A DNA stretch of 64,000 bases from Paraphaeosphaeria minitans (lineage: Eukaryota; Ascomycota; Dothideomycetes; Pleosporales; Didymosphaeriaceae): the NCBI GenBank assembly GCA_015832175.1, contig WJXW01000001.1, positions 2,480,001 to 2,544,000 on the forward strand. Reading direction: 5' to 3'. How positions within the stretch are numbered: the stretch's first letter is position 1; every line of letters begins with the position of its first letter. Position numbers and translations under genes: made by a program. Shown piece by piece: positions 11,824-22,828 of this stretch. The notes under the pieces are model-generated. The model did no database searches and had not been told where the DNA came from. It worked only from the letters and a program-made list of their open reading frames with translations.

Positions 11824-13111
11824 ATGAGCGGAAAGGAGAACCAGAGTGGTGGTGTCGTGGGCGAGGCCATCAACACCGATATCATCACCCTCACGCGCTT
11901 CTTGACCGAGGAGCAGACAAAGCACGAGGCGACGGGAGACTTCACGTACGCGCTGCCGCACGGCATAGGGAACCGATTGCTGACCAGACGCCCAGACTAC
12001 TCTGCCACGCGCTGCAGTTTGCGTTCAAGAGCATATCGTACTATATCCGGCGCGCCACGCTGATCAACGTATGCTTCCCACTGTACCAGCCCATTGCGGA
12101 GGCACTCATGGCTAACACCAGCACAGCTCACCGGCCTCGCCGGCCAGTCCAACGCCACCGGCGACGACCAGAAGAAGCTCGACGTGATCGGCAACGATCT
12201 CTTCATCAGCGCCATGCGCTCCTGCGGCCGCGTGCGCCTTCTCGTCTCGGAGGAAGAGGAAGAATGCATCACCTTCGACGAGTTCCCCTCCGCCCGGTAC
12301 GCAGTCGCGTGCGACCCCATCGACGGCTCCTCCAACCTCGACGCCGGCGTCTCCGTCGGCACAATCTTCTCCGTCTACAAGCTCGAAGAGGGTGCCAAGG
12401 GGACGAAGGAGGATCTCCTCCTGCCCGGCACCGAGATGGTGGCGTCAGGATTCACCATGTACGGCGCCTCGGCGCAGCTCGTCATCACCATGAAGGGCGG
12501 CAACGTCAACGGCTTCACCCTTGACAACAACTTTGGCGAGTTCATCCTGACCCACCCCAACATGCGGATCCCCAAGAAGCGCGCGATTTACTCGGTCAAC
12601 GAGGGCAACAGCCTGTACTGGGAGGAGCCCGTCAAGGAGTACATCAACGGCCTGAAGTACCCTGCCGAGGAGGGCGGCAAGCCGTACTCCGCGAGGTACA
12701 TTGGAAGCATGGTGGCGGATGCGTACAGGACGCTGCTGTACGGCGGCATCTTTGCGTATCCATCGGACAAGAAAACGCCAAAGGGAAAACTGCGCATTCT
12801 GTACGAGTGCGCGCCCATGGCCATGGTGTTTGAAAATGGTGAGTTTGCCGCCGTTTTACTATTATCATTTTTTTTTCTTCCTCCCCCCCCGTCCTTCTTT
12901 CCAATCGCTTTAGTAGTACCAAACAAAAAACACACAAAAAAAAAAATGGAAGCTAACACCCCGCCAAGCTGGCGGCCTCGCCGTCAACAGCAAGATGCAG
13001 CGCATGATGGAGGTCGTCCCCGAGCACATCCACGACCGGAGCGGCATCTTCATGGGCTCCGAGCAGGAGGTCCAGCGCGTCATTGACGTGCACAAGAAGC
13101 ATCAAAAGTGA
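11824..13111 (+). CDS. fbp1: Fructose-1,6-bisphosphatase
   Basis: Gluconeogenic enzyme hydrolysing fructose 1,6-bisphosphate (EC 3.1.3.11), cytosolic. Four exons: 11824-11945, 11996-12068, 12127-12838 and 12969-13111; 1050 nt, 349 residues, as expected. The start MSGKENQSGG leads into the conserved INTDIITLTRFLTEEQ. Exon 2 encodes LLCHALQFAFKSISYYIRRA. The metal-binding signature DPIDGSSN lies at about residues 128-135, preceded by the acidic EEEEE stretch. The C-terminal exon gives AGGLAVNSKMQRMMEVVPEH, with the substrate-binding region, and ends VIDVHKKHQK. Intron 3 is unusually long for this window (130 bp) and carries homopolymer T, C and A runs. A Ser in the N-terminal region could be subject to glucose-dependent regulation as in yeasts, but that cannot be read here. 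Confidence 0.96.
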
Positions 13112-13258
13112 ATGCAACCCGATCCGTAAACGAAGAAAGAAAGAAAAAAAGGCCCAACAGACATGTTTGGCGGGGGGGTGTTGATCGCTAGTCCATACCA
13201 TTTCATGTCGTGACAACCGTAAGATATCCACCCGCGGCAAGTAAGCGGTAGTAAATAA

Positions 13259-13304
<46 letters not shown>

Positions 13305-14490
13305 TTCTACTTTTCTCCCTTTCCTTCAAGAACGGAATGCATGCCTACACAAGCACACGGGCGTTGAGGTTTGAGGCAATCGGTCCATCACACTGACAAC
13401 GTAACCTGGACATGCACCCTACCTACCCATCATCCCAAACCCTCTCCCTACACCCCAGCACACCCATACGCACATACACCCATCACCCACCACCCACCCC
13501 CAGCCTCGAAACTCCCTTTTGCCCCCTCCATGTATACGCTCACGAATTATTTTAATGGGAGGGTTAACCACGTCTGTGATTTTTCTTCCCATTTCAGGCG
13601 TATGCGAGCTAATCCATCGAAACAAAACAACGGTAACACACTCACCTGTATCGATTTGCGCAAGCAACGCACAAAGCCAACGTCGGGCACTTCGCATGCG
13701 CTGTAGAAGGGCAACATGAGCTCGAGATGTAGAGAAAGTAGGCCGTCAAGGTGCATCACACATCACATCCCCAATCACGCAACATCACACAAGAAACCAC
13801 GCCATGAAATCATAAACATCTGTTCAGGCTAAGCATCTACAGTCATAAAAAGCAAAAGAATCCATCCTGAGCAAGCCATGCGCCGCTTCAGCAGAGCGCT
13901 CTGCAACGCACCGCCTCCCGATCCCTGCTATCCATACCCTTCGATTCCTAATCCAAACCCCCCATCTGTCCATATTCATATCCGCTCGTGTCCACCATAC
14001 CAAGATACCGATCCACCATTACTCTTGTTCGCATGCGAGGACCAAACAGGCCACTGTGTGGTATCAATCTTCAGCCGAGAAAAACCCCGCATAGCCACCC
14101 CTCCCGCATTCCACTCGTGATTTGTCGTCGCGGACAGAAGGGTCTATATTACATGCAGCATTTGAGAAAGGCGAGCCCCCAGCACTCATGGAAGGGAAGG
14201 CAGGCATCTCAAAGGAAAAGGAGTCCTGTTGGCCAGAGCGGACTGTGGGGACAGTTTAGCAAGTGCAGGCCGAGATAAATATACGACAGGAGCTCTAAGG
14301 AAAGGAGAAGACCGACTGCATGTCGAATCGTAGCAAAACTTTTGGTCATGACTGAGCCACCGTGCAAGAGAGAGAAAATCGTGAGCCGTGCGCCATTCGC
14401 CGAAGAGTCATCGAACCGTCATCATAAGGGTGCCGAGAAAGCGATTCTCGGGTCGAGAGTCCTACTCAGCGCCTAGAAGACTTTAGCTTT
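13112..14490. other. Convergent 3' regions of fbp1 and pab1
   Basis: 1.38 kb between convergent genes, holding both 3' UTRs and a long TG microsatellite. The middle (13420-13500) is a run of CACCC/CCCAC-rich low-complexity sequence. No gene supported. Confidence 0.6.
13261..13300. repeat. (TG)20 microsatellite
   Basis: An uninterrupted TG dinucleotide run of 40 bases, followed by a short T run, about 150 bp after the fbp1 stop codon. Confidence 0.98.
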
Positions 14491-16763
14491 CTAAGCCTTG
14501 TCCTCTTTGGCCTCCTCCTTGGGGGCTTCCTTCTCTCCCTCACCCTCTTTGTTCTTGACATATTCGTCATATACGTTCATGGCCTCGTCAACCTTGGCCT
14601 TGAGGGCACCCTCGTCGGAGGTACTAGTAATGTCAGCATGTACGTAACTTGTCAGGGTTGATGAAGGACCACTTACAGGTTGATCAGCTCGGAGTTGTCC
14701 ATCTCGAGGAGCATACCGGTGATCTTGCCGGCCAACTCGGGCTGCATCTCGTGGATCTTGGGGTAAAGGGCCTCACCAAGCATCTGCTTCTGCTGACCGG
14801 CGGGAGCAGCGTTCAGTACACTGAGATCGACGCCAGGGGCGCGGCCACCTTGAGAGAAGCCTGCCGTGGGCTGGCCGGGACGGCCTCCGGGTCCGCCACG
14901 ACCGGCACCGCCTTGCGAGAAGGGAGCGTTGCCGCCGCGGATGGCGGGCATCTGACCAGGCATGCCAGGGATAGGAGCCATGGGACCACGGCCTCCAGCA
15001 CCACGGCCTCCACCCATGGCAGCCTGTTGGGCAGCCTGAGCGAGCTGGATGTACTGGGGATTCATGTAGGGAGCGGAGAAGGCGCCGGGAGCCATACCGG
15101 GGGGCATGTACATGGGCGGCATCTGGGGAACGTTGGGTCCACCACGTCCACCCTGCTGGCCAGGAATAGCACCGGGGAAACCAGCACCACGACCGCCCTG
15201 CTGTCCGGGAATGGCACCAGCGAAGGGCTGTCCGCGGCCAGGAGGGAACATCATCGGCTGCTGTCCAGGTGCCATGAACATAGGCTGCATGCTACCGAAT
15301 TGCTGCTGCTGCTGCTGCTGCATGCGGAGCTGGTTGCGGGCCTGGATGGTGGCCTCGAGCTGGTTCTTGCGGACGTCCTTGCGCTGAGCCAGAGCAACGT
15401 AGAGGGGCTTGCCACCAATCATCTTCTGGTTCATATCGGAGACAGCCTTGGTGGCCTCATCGGGGTTGCTGAAGCAGACGAAACCGAAGCCCTTGCTCTT
15501 GCCAAGGATCTTCTTCTCACCCTTGATTGTGACCTTCTCGTTCTCCTTCTTGTCCTTGGACTCCTCGTCGCCAGAGCCCTCCTTCTTCTCTTCCTCGTCT
15601 TCCTTCTTCTCCTCTTCGTTCTCCTCAGCGGGAGCCTCGGAGCCCTCAGCGGGGAGAGTATCACGCATGACCTTGGCGGAGGTAATGGTACCGAACGGAG
15701 AGAACATGTCGCGGAGTTTATCGTCATCAACATCGTCGTCAAGGTTCTTAATGTACAGGTTGACACCCTGGTACTTGGACTGCTTCTCAAGGCGCGCGGC
15801 CTCGTACTGCTTGCGGAGCTCCTCCTCACGCTCGTGCTTCTTCTGAGCACGGCCAACGTACAACTTCTGGCCGTGGAATTCGGTGTCGTTCAGCGCATCA
15901 ACAGCAGCAAAAGCAGCCTCATGCTTGACGAAGTTGACGAAGCCAAAGCCCCGGCTCTTACCCTGGTCATCGCGTGCAAGCGAAGCAGAGGTTATGTCGC
16001 CATGCTTCTCGAACAAGTCGCGGAACTGCTCGTCGGTGACCTCAAGATCGACGTTCTTGACGTACACGTTGGTGAAGTTCGCCTTCATTTCCTCGAACTT
16101 GCTCATTCGCTCCTTCTTGGGGATGTGGTGGCCAACAAATACCTTCTTCTCGTTGAGCAACATGCCATTGACGTGCTTGATAGCGTTGTTGGCAGCCTCG
16201 GCGGTCTCGTAGTGGACGAAACCGTAACCCTTGGAGTTGCCCATCTCATCCTGCGCAACCTTGCAGCTCAGGATGTTGCCAAAAGCAGCAAAGGTGTCGT
16301 GCAAAGCCTTGTTGTCAATGGCGTGGTCCAGGTTCTTGATGAAGACGTTGCCCTGGCCAGTCTTGCGCAGAGCGGGGTCGCGCTGCGACCACATGATACG
16401 GCACGGCTTGCCCTTGATTACGGTGTAGTTCAACTCCTCAAGAGCCTTCTCGCCGTCCTCCGAGCTGTTGTAGTTAACATACGCATATCCGAGCGAGCGG
16501 CGGGTGACGGCGTCGCGGCAGACACGGATGGACGCGACCTGGCCGATGGACGAGAACAGCTCGAACAACATGGCCTCGGTGACGGCCGGGTCAAGCTCTC
16601 CAACGTAGAGCGAAGCGGAGTTGGGGTGGGCCGTGGTGGCCGAGGCGGGGGTCGCGGCAGCATCGTTGCCGGCGGCGACATTGGTGTTGACCGAAGTGCC
16701 GTTGGCAGCCTCCTGGGAGCCCTCCTGGACGGGCGAGGCAGCGGTGGCGGCTTCAGCAGACAT
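14491..16763 (-). CDS. pab1: Poly(A)-binding protein, four RRMs and MLLE domain
   Basis: Cytoplasmic/nuclear poly(A)-tail binding protein acting in mRNA stability and translation. Two exons: 14677-16763 and 14491-14623 (intron 53 bp), 739 residues. RRM1 begins at about residue 50 ([20 protein letters not shown]), followed by RRM2 ([17 protein letters not shown]), RRM3 ([17 protein letters not shown]) and RRM4 ([17 protein letters not shown]). RRM4 is split by about 50 acidic/basic residues ([18 protein letters not shown] and on) before its RNP1 [13 protein letters not shown]7 run and a Gly/Pro/Met-rich linker follow, then the C-terminal MLLE domain with [17 protein letters not shown]. The short last exon supplies a Lys/Glu tail. 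The stop position near 14491 rests on hand counting and could be off by a base. A probable 5' UTR intron lies just upstream. Confidence 0.95.
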
Positions 16764-17719
16764 GTTGGCTATCTGGCGCGGGTGTCAGTGGGCAGTTTGA
16801 ATTTTTGCGGGCGGGCAGGCGCAGGTGCGGCGTAAAGCGCGCTCGCTAGCAAAAAAGTTTGGCGCGCGCGGGATTGCTCACCTGTAACAAAAGCTAAAAG
16901 CTGCAGCGAATATACTCTTGTGTAGAAAGTCTCGTAACTCTACAGAGGACGGGCAGGCAGGCACGCTGGGTGTGCTTCTTCCGCGGGGGTCGAGGGGTTG
17001 AGGGAGAGAAAGGCGGTGGGGGCAAGCGACCGACTGACGAGTGGGTGGATTGGCGAGCGTCGTCAAGACAGAAGTTTTTGTAGTTTTCTGATTTTTTTGG
17101 TGCTTTTTCTGTTATGTGATGTTCCGCAGGGGAACAACGTGGTCGAAGAGCTGTCGAGTGCGGGTGTTGAGAGCGTTTGGGACTGCGAGAGTGGCAGGCA
17201 GTGCCTTTATGAAAAGGTAGTGCGCGCTTGCCGCCAAGCCACTAGCTCCAAACGAGGACAGCGCCATCAGGCCCTGGTGAATGAATTCTTTCTGCGCCGG
17301 GGCAGCACGAAAGCGCCGCGACGTGCAGTGGCGACGGACGCGTGGGCAGGCGTTGCTCTGTTGCAGCGTGCAGCAGTGGCGGTTGTGTGACCGGCGCCTG
17401 GCAACAATAGGGCAAAGCAGGCGCGCGGAAATACCTCCAACCCCTTTCACATGTCTTTTGACTCTCACAAAGGCTTCAATCAATTACCCGGGGCGCTCGC
17501 CACGACTATCACCATCTGTGCACGTCATGCTCCAGCTGGGGAAATCATCTCCGGCACGCACCGCCTGCCTGTCATTTCCCTATCCAGCCATACACACATG
17601 CTGCCAACGCTCGTTCGTAGAAAATTAAAAATGGGTATCTGTGCTCAAACGCAAGACGCAGGCCATACGAGCCTTGTAAATCCCACTCCATCTCACAACA
17701 CCAGAAGAAGAATCTGTCA
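16764..17719. other. pab1 promoter/leader and 3' region of the upstream gene
   Basis: 956 bp between two minus-strand genes. The part next to pab1 holds a likely leader intron (separate entry). The rest has short overlapping frames only. Confidence 0.6.
16773..16881 (-). other. Probable 5' UTR intron of pab1
   Basis: On the minus strand, CTTTTGTTACAG is followed by GTGAGC (donor at 16881). CGCGCCAG ends at 16773, nine bases before the pab1 ATG, and a CACTGAC branch-like element lies about 15 bases before it. A leader intron is a plausible reading; no transcript evidence is available. Confidence 0.5.
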
Positions 17720-20700
17720 TCAGTCCCTTAAACAGTCCTCCCATCCGCCCTGCTGCGCGAGGAACGACTCGACCCGCGATTTACAGTCTGCCAGCCCTGC
17801 TCCCAACGCCTCGTCCCACTGACTTTCAACCAACCCAACTTTCTCCTTCAGGTCGTCCGTCAGTCTCCGCTCCTCGTCTTCCTTGATAGCCTTCATCTCT
17901 TGGTCCACACGCTCCAAATCCTCGCCCTCCATGATCCTCTGAGTCTCCAGCAGTCTCGAGCCTGCACTCATAACGCCAGTCTTGATTTCGTGCAGCAGAC
18001 ACAGCAAATTCGTCTGCGACTCGATGAATTGATAAGCGGAGCGGCCGGCGTGGGCAAGAAGTGTGTACAGGTATTGGAGCGGGAAATCGTGGAACGATGG
18101 ATTCTCTTCGTACTCCGAGGGCGGAATAAGTATTTCGAACCCACCCAGGCGCGGGGGAATCTTCTGGACGATGGTAAGAAGACCCGGCGCGATGTCCCAG
18201 AAGGCAGAGAGTTGCGCTTCAACGCCGCGGGTGACGTTTGCCTCGACCACGTTCATGAAGTCTTCGTAGCGCTTCAGAATCTCTTTCTCCCACGCAACCT
18301 TTCGGTCTTGCGCGTCGCGGCGGAAGAACGCTGTTGCTTCTCCGACTTTTTGCTCGTTTCCAGCTTGGGCATAGGGCAGGACGATGATGTCCTTGTACAA
18401 ATCGTTGCGCTCGTTTTCAAGCTGAAACATTTCTTTGTGCAGCTGCTCGCGTGCCTCGAATAGCCATTTCAGCAACGTAAGCATCTCCAGCAGCTCAGGC
18501 TGTTCGTCGCCTTCCTCTTGCGTCTGATTGGGGTTCAGTTCCGACGCAGCGTTGTTCAAGCGGCCCTTGAGTTGCTCAAGTGAAGCTGAAGCTTTGTTAA
18601 TCCGTTCGCAGAACATCGCGTGCAATGGATTAGCAACTTCATTCTGAAAGATATCGAAGGTCTTCTGGACAAGATCCTGGGCCCGTTGATGCTCTCGGTT
18701 CTCGAAGTCTTTCTCGGCGTTGGCAGCGTCACCATAGCTCATGACCCCATTCCGGATGTTTTCCCGTATATTGTAGCGGAGCTGAGACCTCCGGTCGTTG
18801 AGCGATGCATTTTCCTGTTCTTCTCTGGCACTAAATTTGGTCTTAAAAGCCTCCTTTGTGGTGTTCACCTCCTGGAGATCAGACAGATTTCTCAAATTGT
18901 TGCGGATAGAAGTGAGGTCGGGATGACTGTTGTTGACGGCAGGGTGGTGTCGTGGATAAGGCGGGGGCAGCGTGACTAGCCGAGAAACATCCAGTTTGCG
19001 TGGATCAGGAGTTGTCGGGGCAGAGTTGGAATTATAACTGCACACGAACGTCAGCGACATATGGAATAGCAAATGTTCGCACTTACCCCACAGCTTGTTT
19101 ACCTGGCGTCCCCTCAAGAAGACCGGCCTTATCGGGTGGGTACTCGTTCGGTCCATACGGTTGTCGGCTGCTAGACTCGCCGCGATTTGCAGGGGAACTG
19201 TCACATTCTCCAATCCACTGCAGGCTTTCACGTGCCTCTTTTGGCAGCCCCATGTACTTTGATTCGCGTTTACTTCTTTCCAATCCGCGGCTGCCGATGC
19301 CAGACGAAGCACCATCATTACTTGCTTCCCACCACCTGCTTGCAGATCTTCCTCGTGAATCTTCCTCATCTGGTACAGTGCTCATAGCCATGCTCGGTAT
19401 GGGAGAAAGAACTGGCTTGTAGTTCCAAGATGCGTCGCGAGCTCGCTGACTCGTTGCGCTCGATGGTGAGGCTGGCTCAGTGTGAGGCGTGAAATTCTGT
19501 ACAGATGAAGCGGGACTAGCAGCTGTCGTAGGAATGGAGATGGGTTGCCTTGTATCGGGCGACTCGCCGCTAGTTGACGCTTGCGATCTTCTCCCACTGG
19601 GAGCAACGGAAGCACTCTGAGCACTTGGTGTTACGGACCGGCGACCGGACATGGCGTAGGAGCGCCAAAGATCTCTCGTAAGATCCACGATGTCTCCTGC
19701 CATGGCATCGAAAGCTGCTGAATATCGATCTCGTCTGAGTCGCGACTCATTCACTGTATATTCCGCGAATAGCTCTAATCGCTCCTGGTCTGATTGGGCT
19801 GCCATCTCCCTCTCGATGAAGTGACGATGTCGTTCTATAGCTGCATCGACAAAGACACCACTACCACCAGGCCGTGGCGTGCTGGATAGGGACATGTCGA
19901 CTTTGGCGCCGGAGTTGTGGGAAGCATTCGATGTTGACCGATTCCGGGCCCCTGAACTGTCAGCCAGGCCTGCATCAACACCGTCGCCATACTGACGCAT
20001 AGGTGGGGTAGGGAGAGCTTTTGACGGCAATGACACAGGCTGCTTCCTAACGTGAAAATGATCGAGAGGTTCCGTACCTGGCGAGAAAGGAGGCGTCGGC
20101 GCAGGCCCGGTCTGTACGCTGAGGCGAGGTGTAGAGTTCGATGAACCAGGCTCCCAAAGAGAATGCGAGCTTCTCGGCGAACGAAGGCCACCACTACGCG
20201 GAGTATTCTTTGTGACTGCATCACGGCGTTTTAGTCCACCCTCAGGACTACCCAAAATCAGATCGGCCGGTTTTGCAGCTTCCATATCCTGTGCCCAAGG
20301 GTTGTTGTTGGGTTCGGCTCGTTCTCTTGTAGCCCGGCTTTCGCTACGGCGTTCACGAATGCCTCGGGGGACCTGGCTGCCACTCGGGCCGCGGTAGAGT
20401 GTACCGCTTGAGTTGGATGTTGAGTTTGTCTGCCCGGAAGTGATGGAGTCGGATTCACTCTCGATAGGCTGTGGTGGCTGTGGTGGCTGTGGTGGCTGTT
20501 CTGATGTTTGGAGGACATGTGAGCTTGTGTCTATGAGCAGGCCTTGTGCAGCAGGCGATCGCGACCGCGGTCTCGCGGGTTCATCTTGCCAGCCGACTGG
20601 CGTTGGTGGAATGGTGGGCAGAGCGCCCTGGCCTGGCCGGCGCGTCGGAGGTGCTGGGAAATGTACGGTCTGACGATTGACCGTCGAGTCCATCCCACGC

Positions 20701-21976
20701 CCTAAACTTTGCGATCTCGAGCTGGGAGGCGGAAGACCGGGAGGAGGGGGCGGCAAAGGTGCCCCATTTCCCCATGTACCTTGGGGTAGCGTAGGGGTCT
20801 CATCGATAGGTGTCCTCAATTCTGAGGCAAGTACGCCAGTGGAGGCAGCCCTGCGAGCGCCGGGCGCTCTTACAGGCGACTGCGTGTCTGGACTCCATCG
20901 ATGCTCCGGGAATGCATTTGGAAGGACTTGGTGCGAAGACCGCGGTGGAGGAAGCCCTGGCGATGATGGTGGTCGCTGTAGGGCTTCACTTGTACTGATA
21001 CGTAGAGACTCGATGTTGCTTGGGCCTAGGCTGCCTGGTCCTCTATCACGAAATTTGGACAAGCTGAATTTGGAAGTGAGTTTCTCGCGAGAAGCCGACC
21101 TCTTTGAACCGGTTGCAGGTGGAGGCGGGGGGAACTGCGAAAGTGATACAAGACTTGTCGCGCTTTGAGGTATCACTATGGACGCGGGTCTGCTATGGAA
21201 AAAACCTGATGTTGGTCGCGACACTGGTGACGATGTGTAGTCAGACGGAGGAGGTGGTGGAGGCGGGTGACTGGCAGCGAAGGCTGCAGCGGACATGTGC
21301 GGAGATGATGCTGAGTTTGGATTTACTGGTCGGCTTGGATTCTGGCCTGGAGAGTAGGGCGGAGGTGGGGAGGGCATGGACGCTATCGGCCGTTAGCCTA
21401 GGTACTGGACCATCTTCAGGCCATGCAAACGCGTCAATTGACGACCATTTGATGGATACAAGATGGTGGGCATGACTGGAAGCAACGAGCAGATGGGTAC
21501 AAGATGCTGGGCATGACTGGCAGCAACGAGCAGATGGGCTACGAGACGGACACACCTTCCATGCCCGACACATCCTGAGGCCGAGTCGTCGCGACAGGCG
21601 TGTGCGGCACATATTGGCCGCCAACGGTCCCTCCACTGCGTGCCCATTGCTGGGGATTGTAGCCTGTATTCCTCATTGCCATTGGGGATGGCGGGACTGT
21701 TGGCGATGCGGCATAAGACGAAGGTGTCGGCGAGTAGGGAGAGAACGACACGTTCAAGGACGTCGCGCTCGCAGGTGTGTGCCCATGCGGGTATTGCCCT
21801 GGCGGGGGCGCGAGCTGGGTGGTAATTATGGGCGGTTGCACGGCTATCCGTCTTAGGGGAGAGGTCTGGTGTGGCTGGGCCTGGGTCTGGTGGGGATAGG
21901 ACCCTACGCGCGGCGACGGCGGGGCGGGCGGCGGAGGAGGAGGGAGGGGAGAGGAGCGCTCTCGTGCGAATGACAT
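17720..21976 (-). CDS. Unrecognised 1344-residue proline-rich coiled-coil protein
   Basis: I do not recognise a family. Three exons: 21556-21976, 19087-21382 and 17720-19037, with introns of 173 and 49 bp; 4035 nt. The ATG at 21976 opens MSFARERSSPLPPPPPPAP. Residues 1 to about 900 are low-complexity, rich in Pro, Ser, Arg and Gly, with many PPPP and SP sites (possible SH3/WW and proline-directed kinase targets), including a small helical segment around FIEREMAAQSDQERLELFAEY. Residues from about 905 on are strongly helical and charged: NIRENIRNGVMSYGDAANAE, then long heptad-like stretches, ending ESFLAQQGGWEDCLRD. No signal peptide or membrane segment is seen. The layout resembles a cortical, polarity or cytoskeletal scaffold, but that is only an impression. 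Joining of all exons keeps the frame. Confidence 0.8.
21457..21538. repeat. 41-bp tandem duplication inside intron 1
   Basis: Two adjacent copies (21457-21497 and 21498-21538), each starting TACAAGATG and ending GCAGATGGG, with two mismatches. They lie wholly in the 173-bp first intron of the coiled-coil protein gene and explain its unusual length. Confidence 0.9.
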
Positions 21977-22800
21977 GGCTGCGAGCGTCTATAGATTCGG
22001 TGGAGCAGTGGGCTTTGACGCCGAAGCCTCAGCGGCTCTTTCAGAGGACAGGCGAATCCAGGACCAGGATTCGAAGAAGCTCGGCGGCCATGTGCAGGGC
22101 GTCAGTCACGCTGCTGGGACGGACATGCAAGGAGGTTCCGGGGCCGGGGCATACCTAGCGATGCATCTTCCGAGCGAGAGGGGGAGAGGGAGAGAGGACT
22201 CGCAATTCGCCGTGCCCGCCCAGCGTCACCATGTTGAGCGTTGGCGGCGAGACTCTGGCCTAGCTGCATCAGACATCTTGAGGCATTCAGCGAATAACAG
22301 CCGCCACGCCCCGGTGACAAGCAGGGACACCTGTAGGCTTAATTATTATTAGCCTCGGCGGCTATAAGAATACAGGGCAGAAGCCTCCAGCCGGACTGTG
22401 CCTCTTTAATCGCACAGCATGCGCACGCCGCACACACTATGGGCTGCCAAACCCCCGACGCGCCTCCATCAATTACTCCGACCGTGACTCGTCGTGAGAG
22501 CCGTAGAGCATATCGACTTGCAGGAATCGTACGATACGTGGCCCCCAAATAGAATACTTCAGGTGGGGAGATGGAACCGGTGTGGCCACGATCCACCCAC
22601 CCCAGACAGAAAATCCCACACCACGCGAATGAGCTTGTCGCATTCAAGCAGCACCAACGTCTTTTGGCGAGCAAGTTCCTTGACATACACTGGCCAGTAC
22701 TAGCGCCGGCGCTTCAGAAAAGGCTACTTCTCATCCTCGATACTCCTCCGTTGGACCGTTGGAGAACCCATGTTGGCAGTGCGGCGAGGTCCCTAGCGTA

Positions 22801-22828
22801 CCTACCTACCTACCTACCTACCTACCTA
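22801..22828. repeat. (CCTA)7 tetranucleotide repeat
   Basis: Seven perfect CCTA units. Confidence 0.97.

Noticed and set aside
13261..13300. (TG)20 as a regulatory Z-DNA element
   Set aside because: It lies in a 3' region between convergent genes; nothing in the sequence supports more than a microsatellite.
14649..16835. 728-codon plus-strand open frame
   Set aside because: Antisense shadow of pab1; the minus strand encodes clear RRM and MLLE domains.
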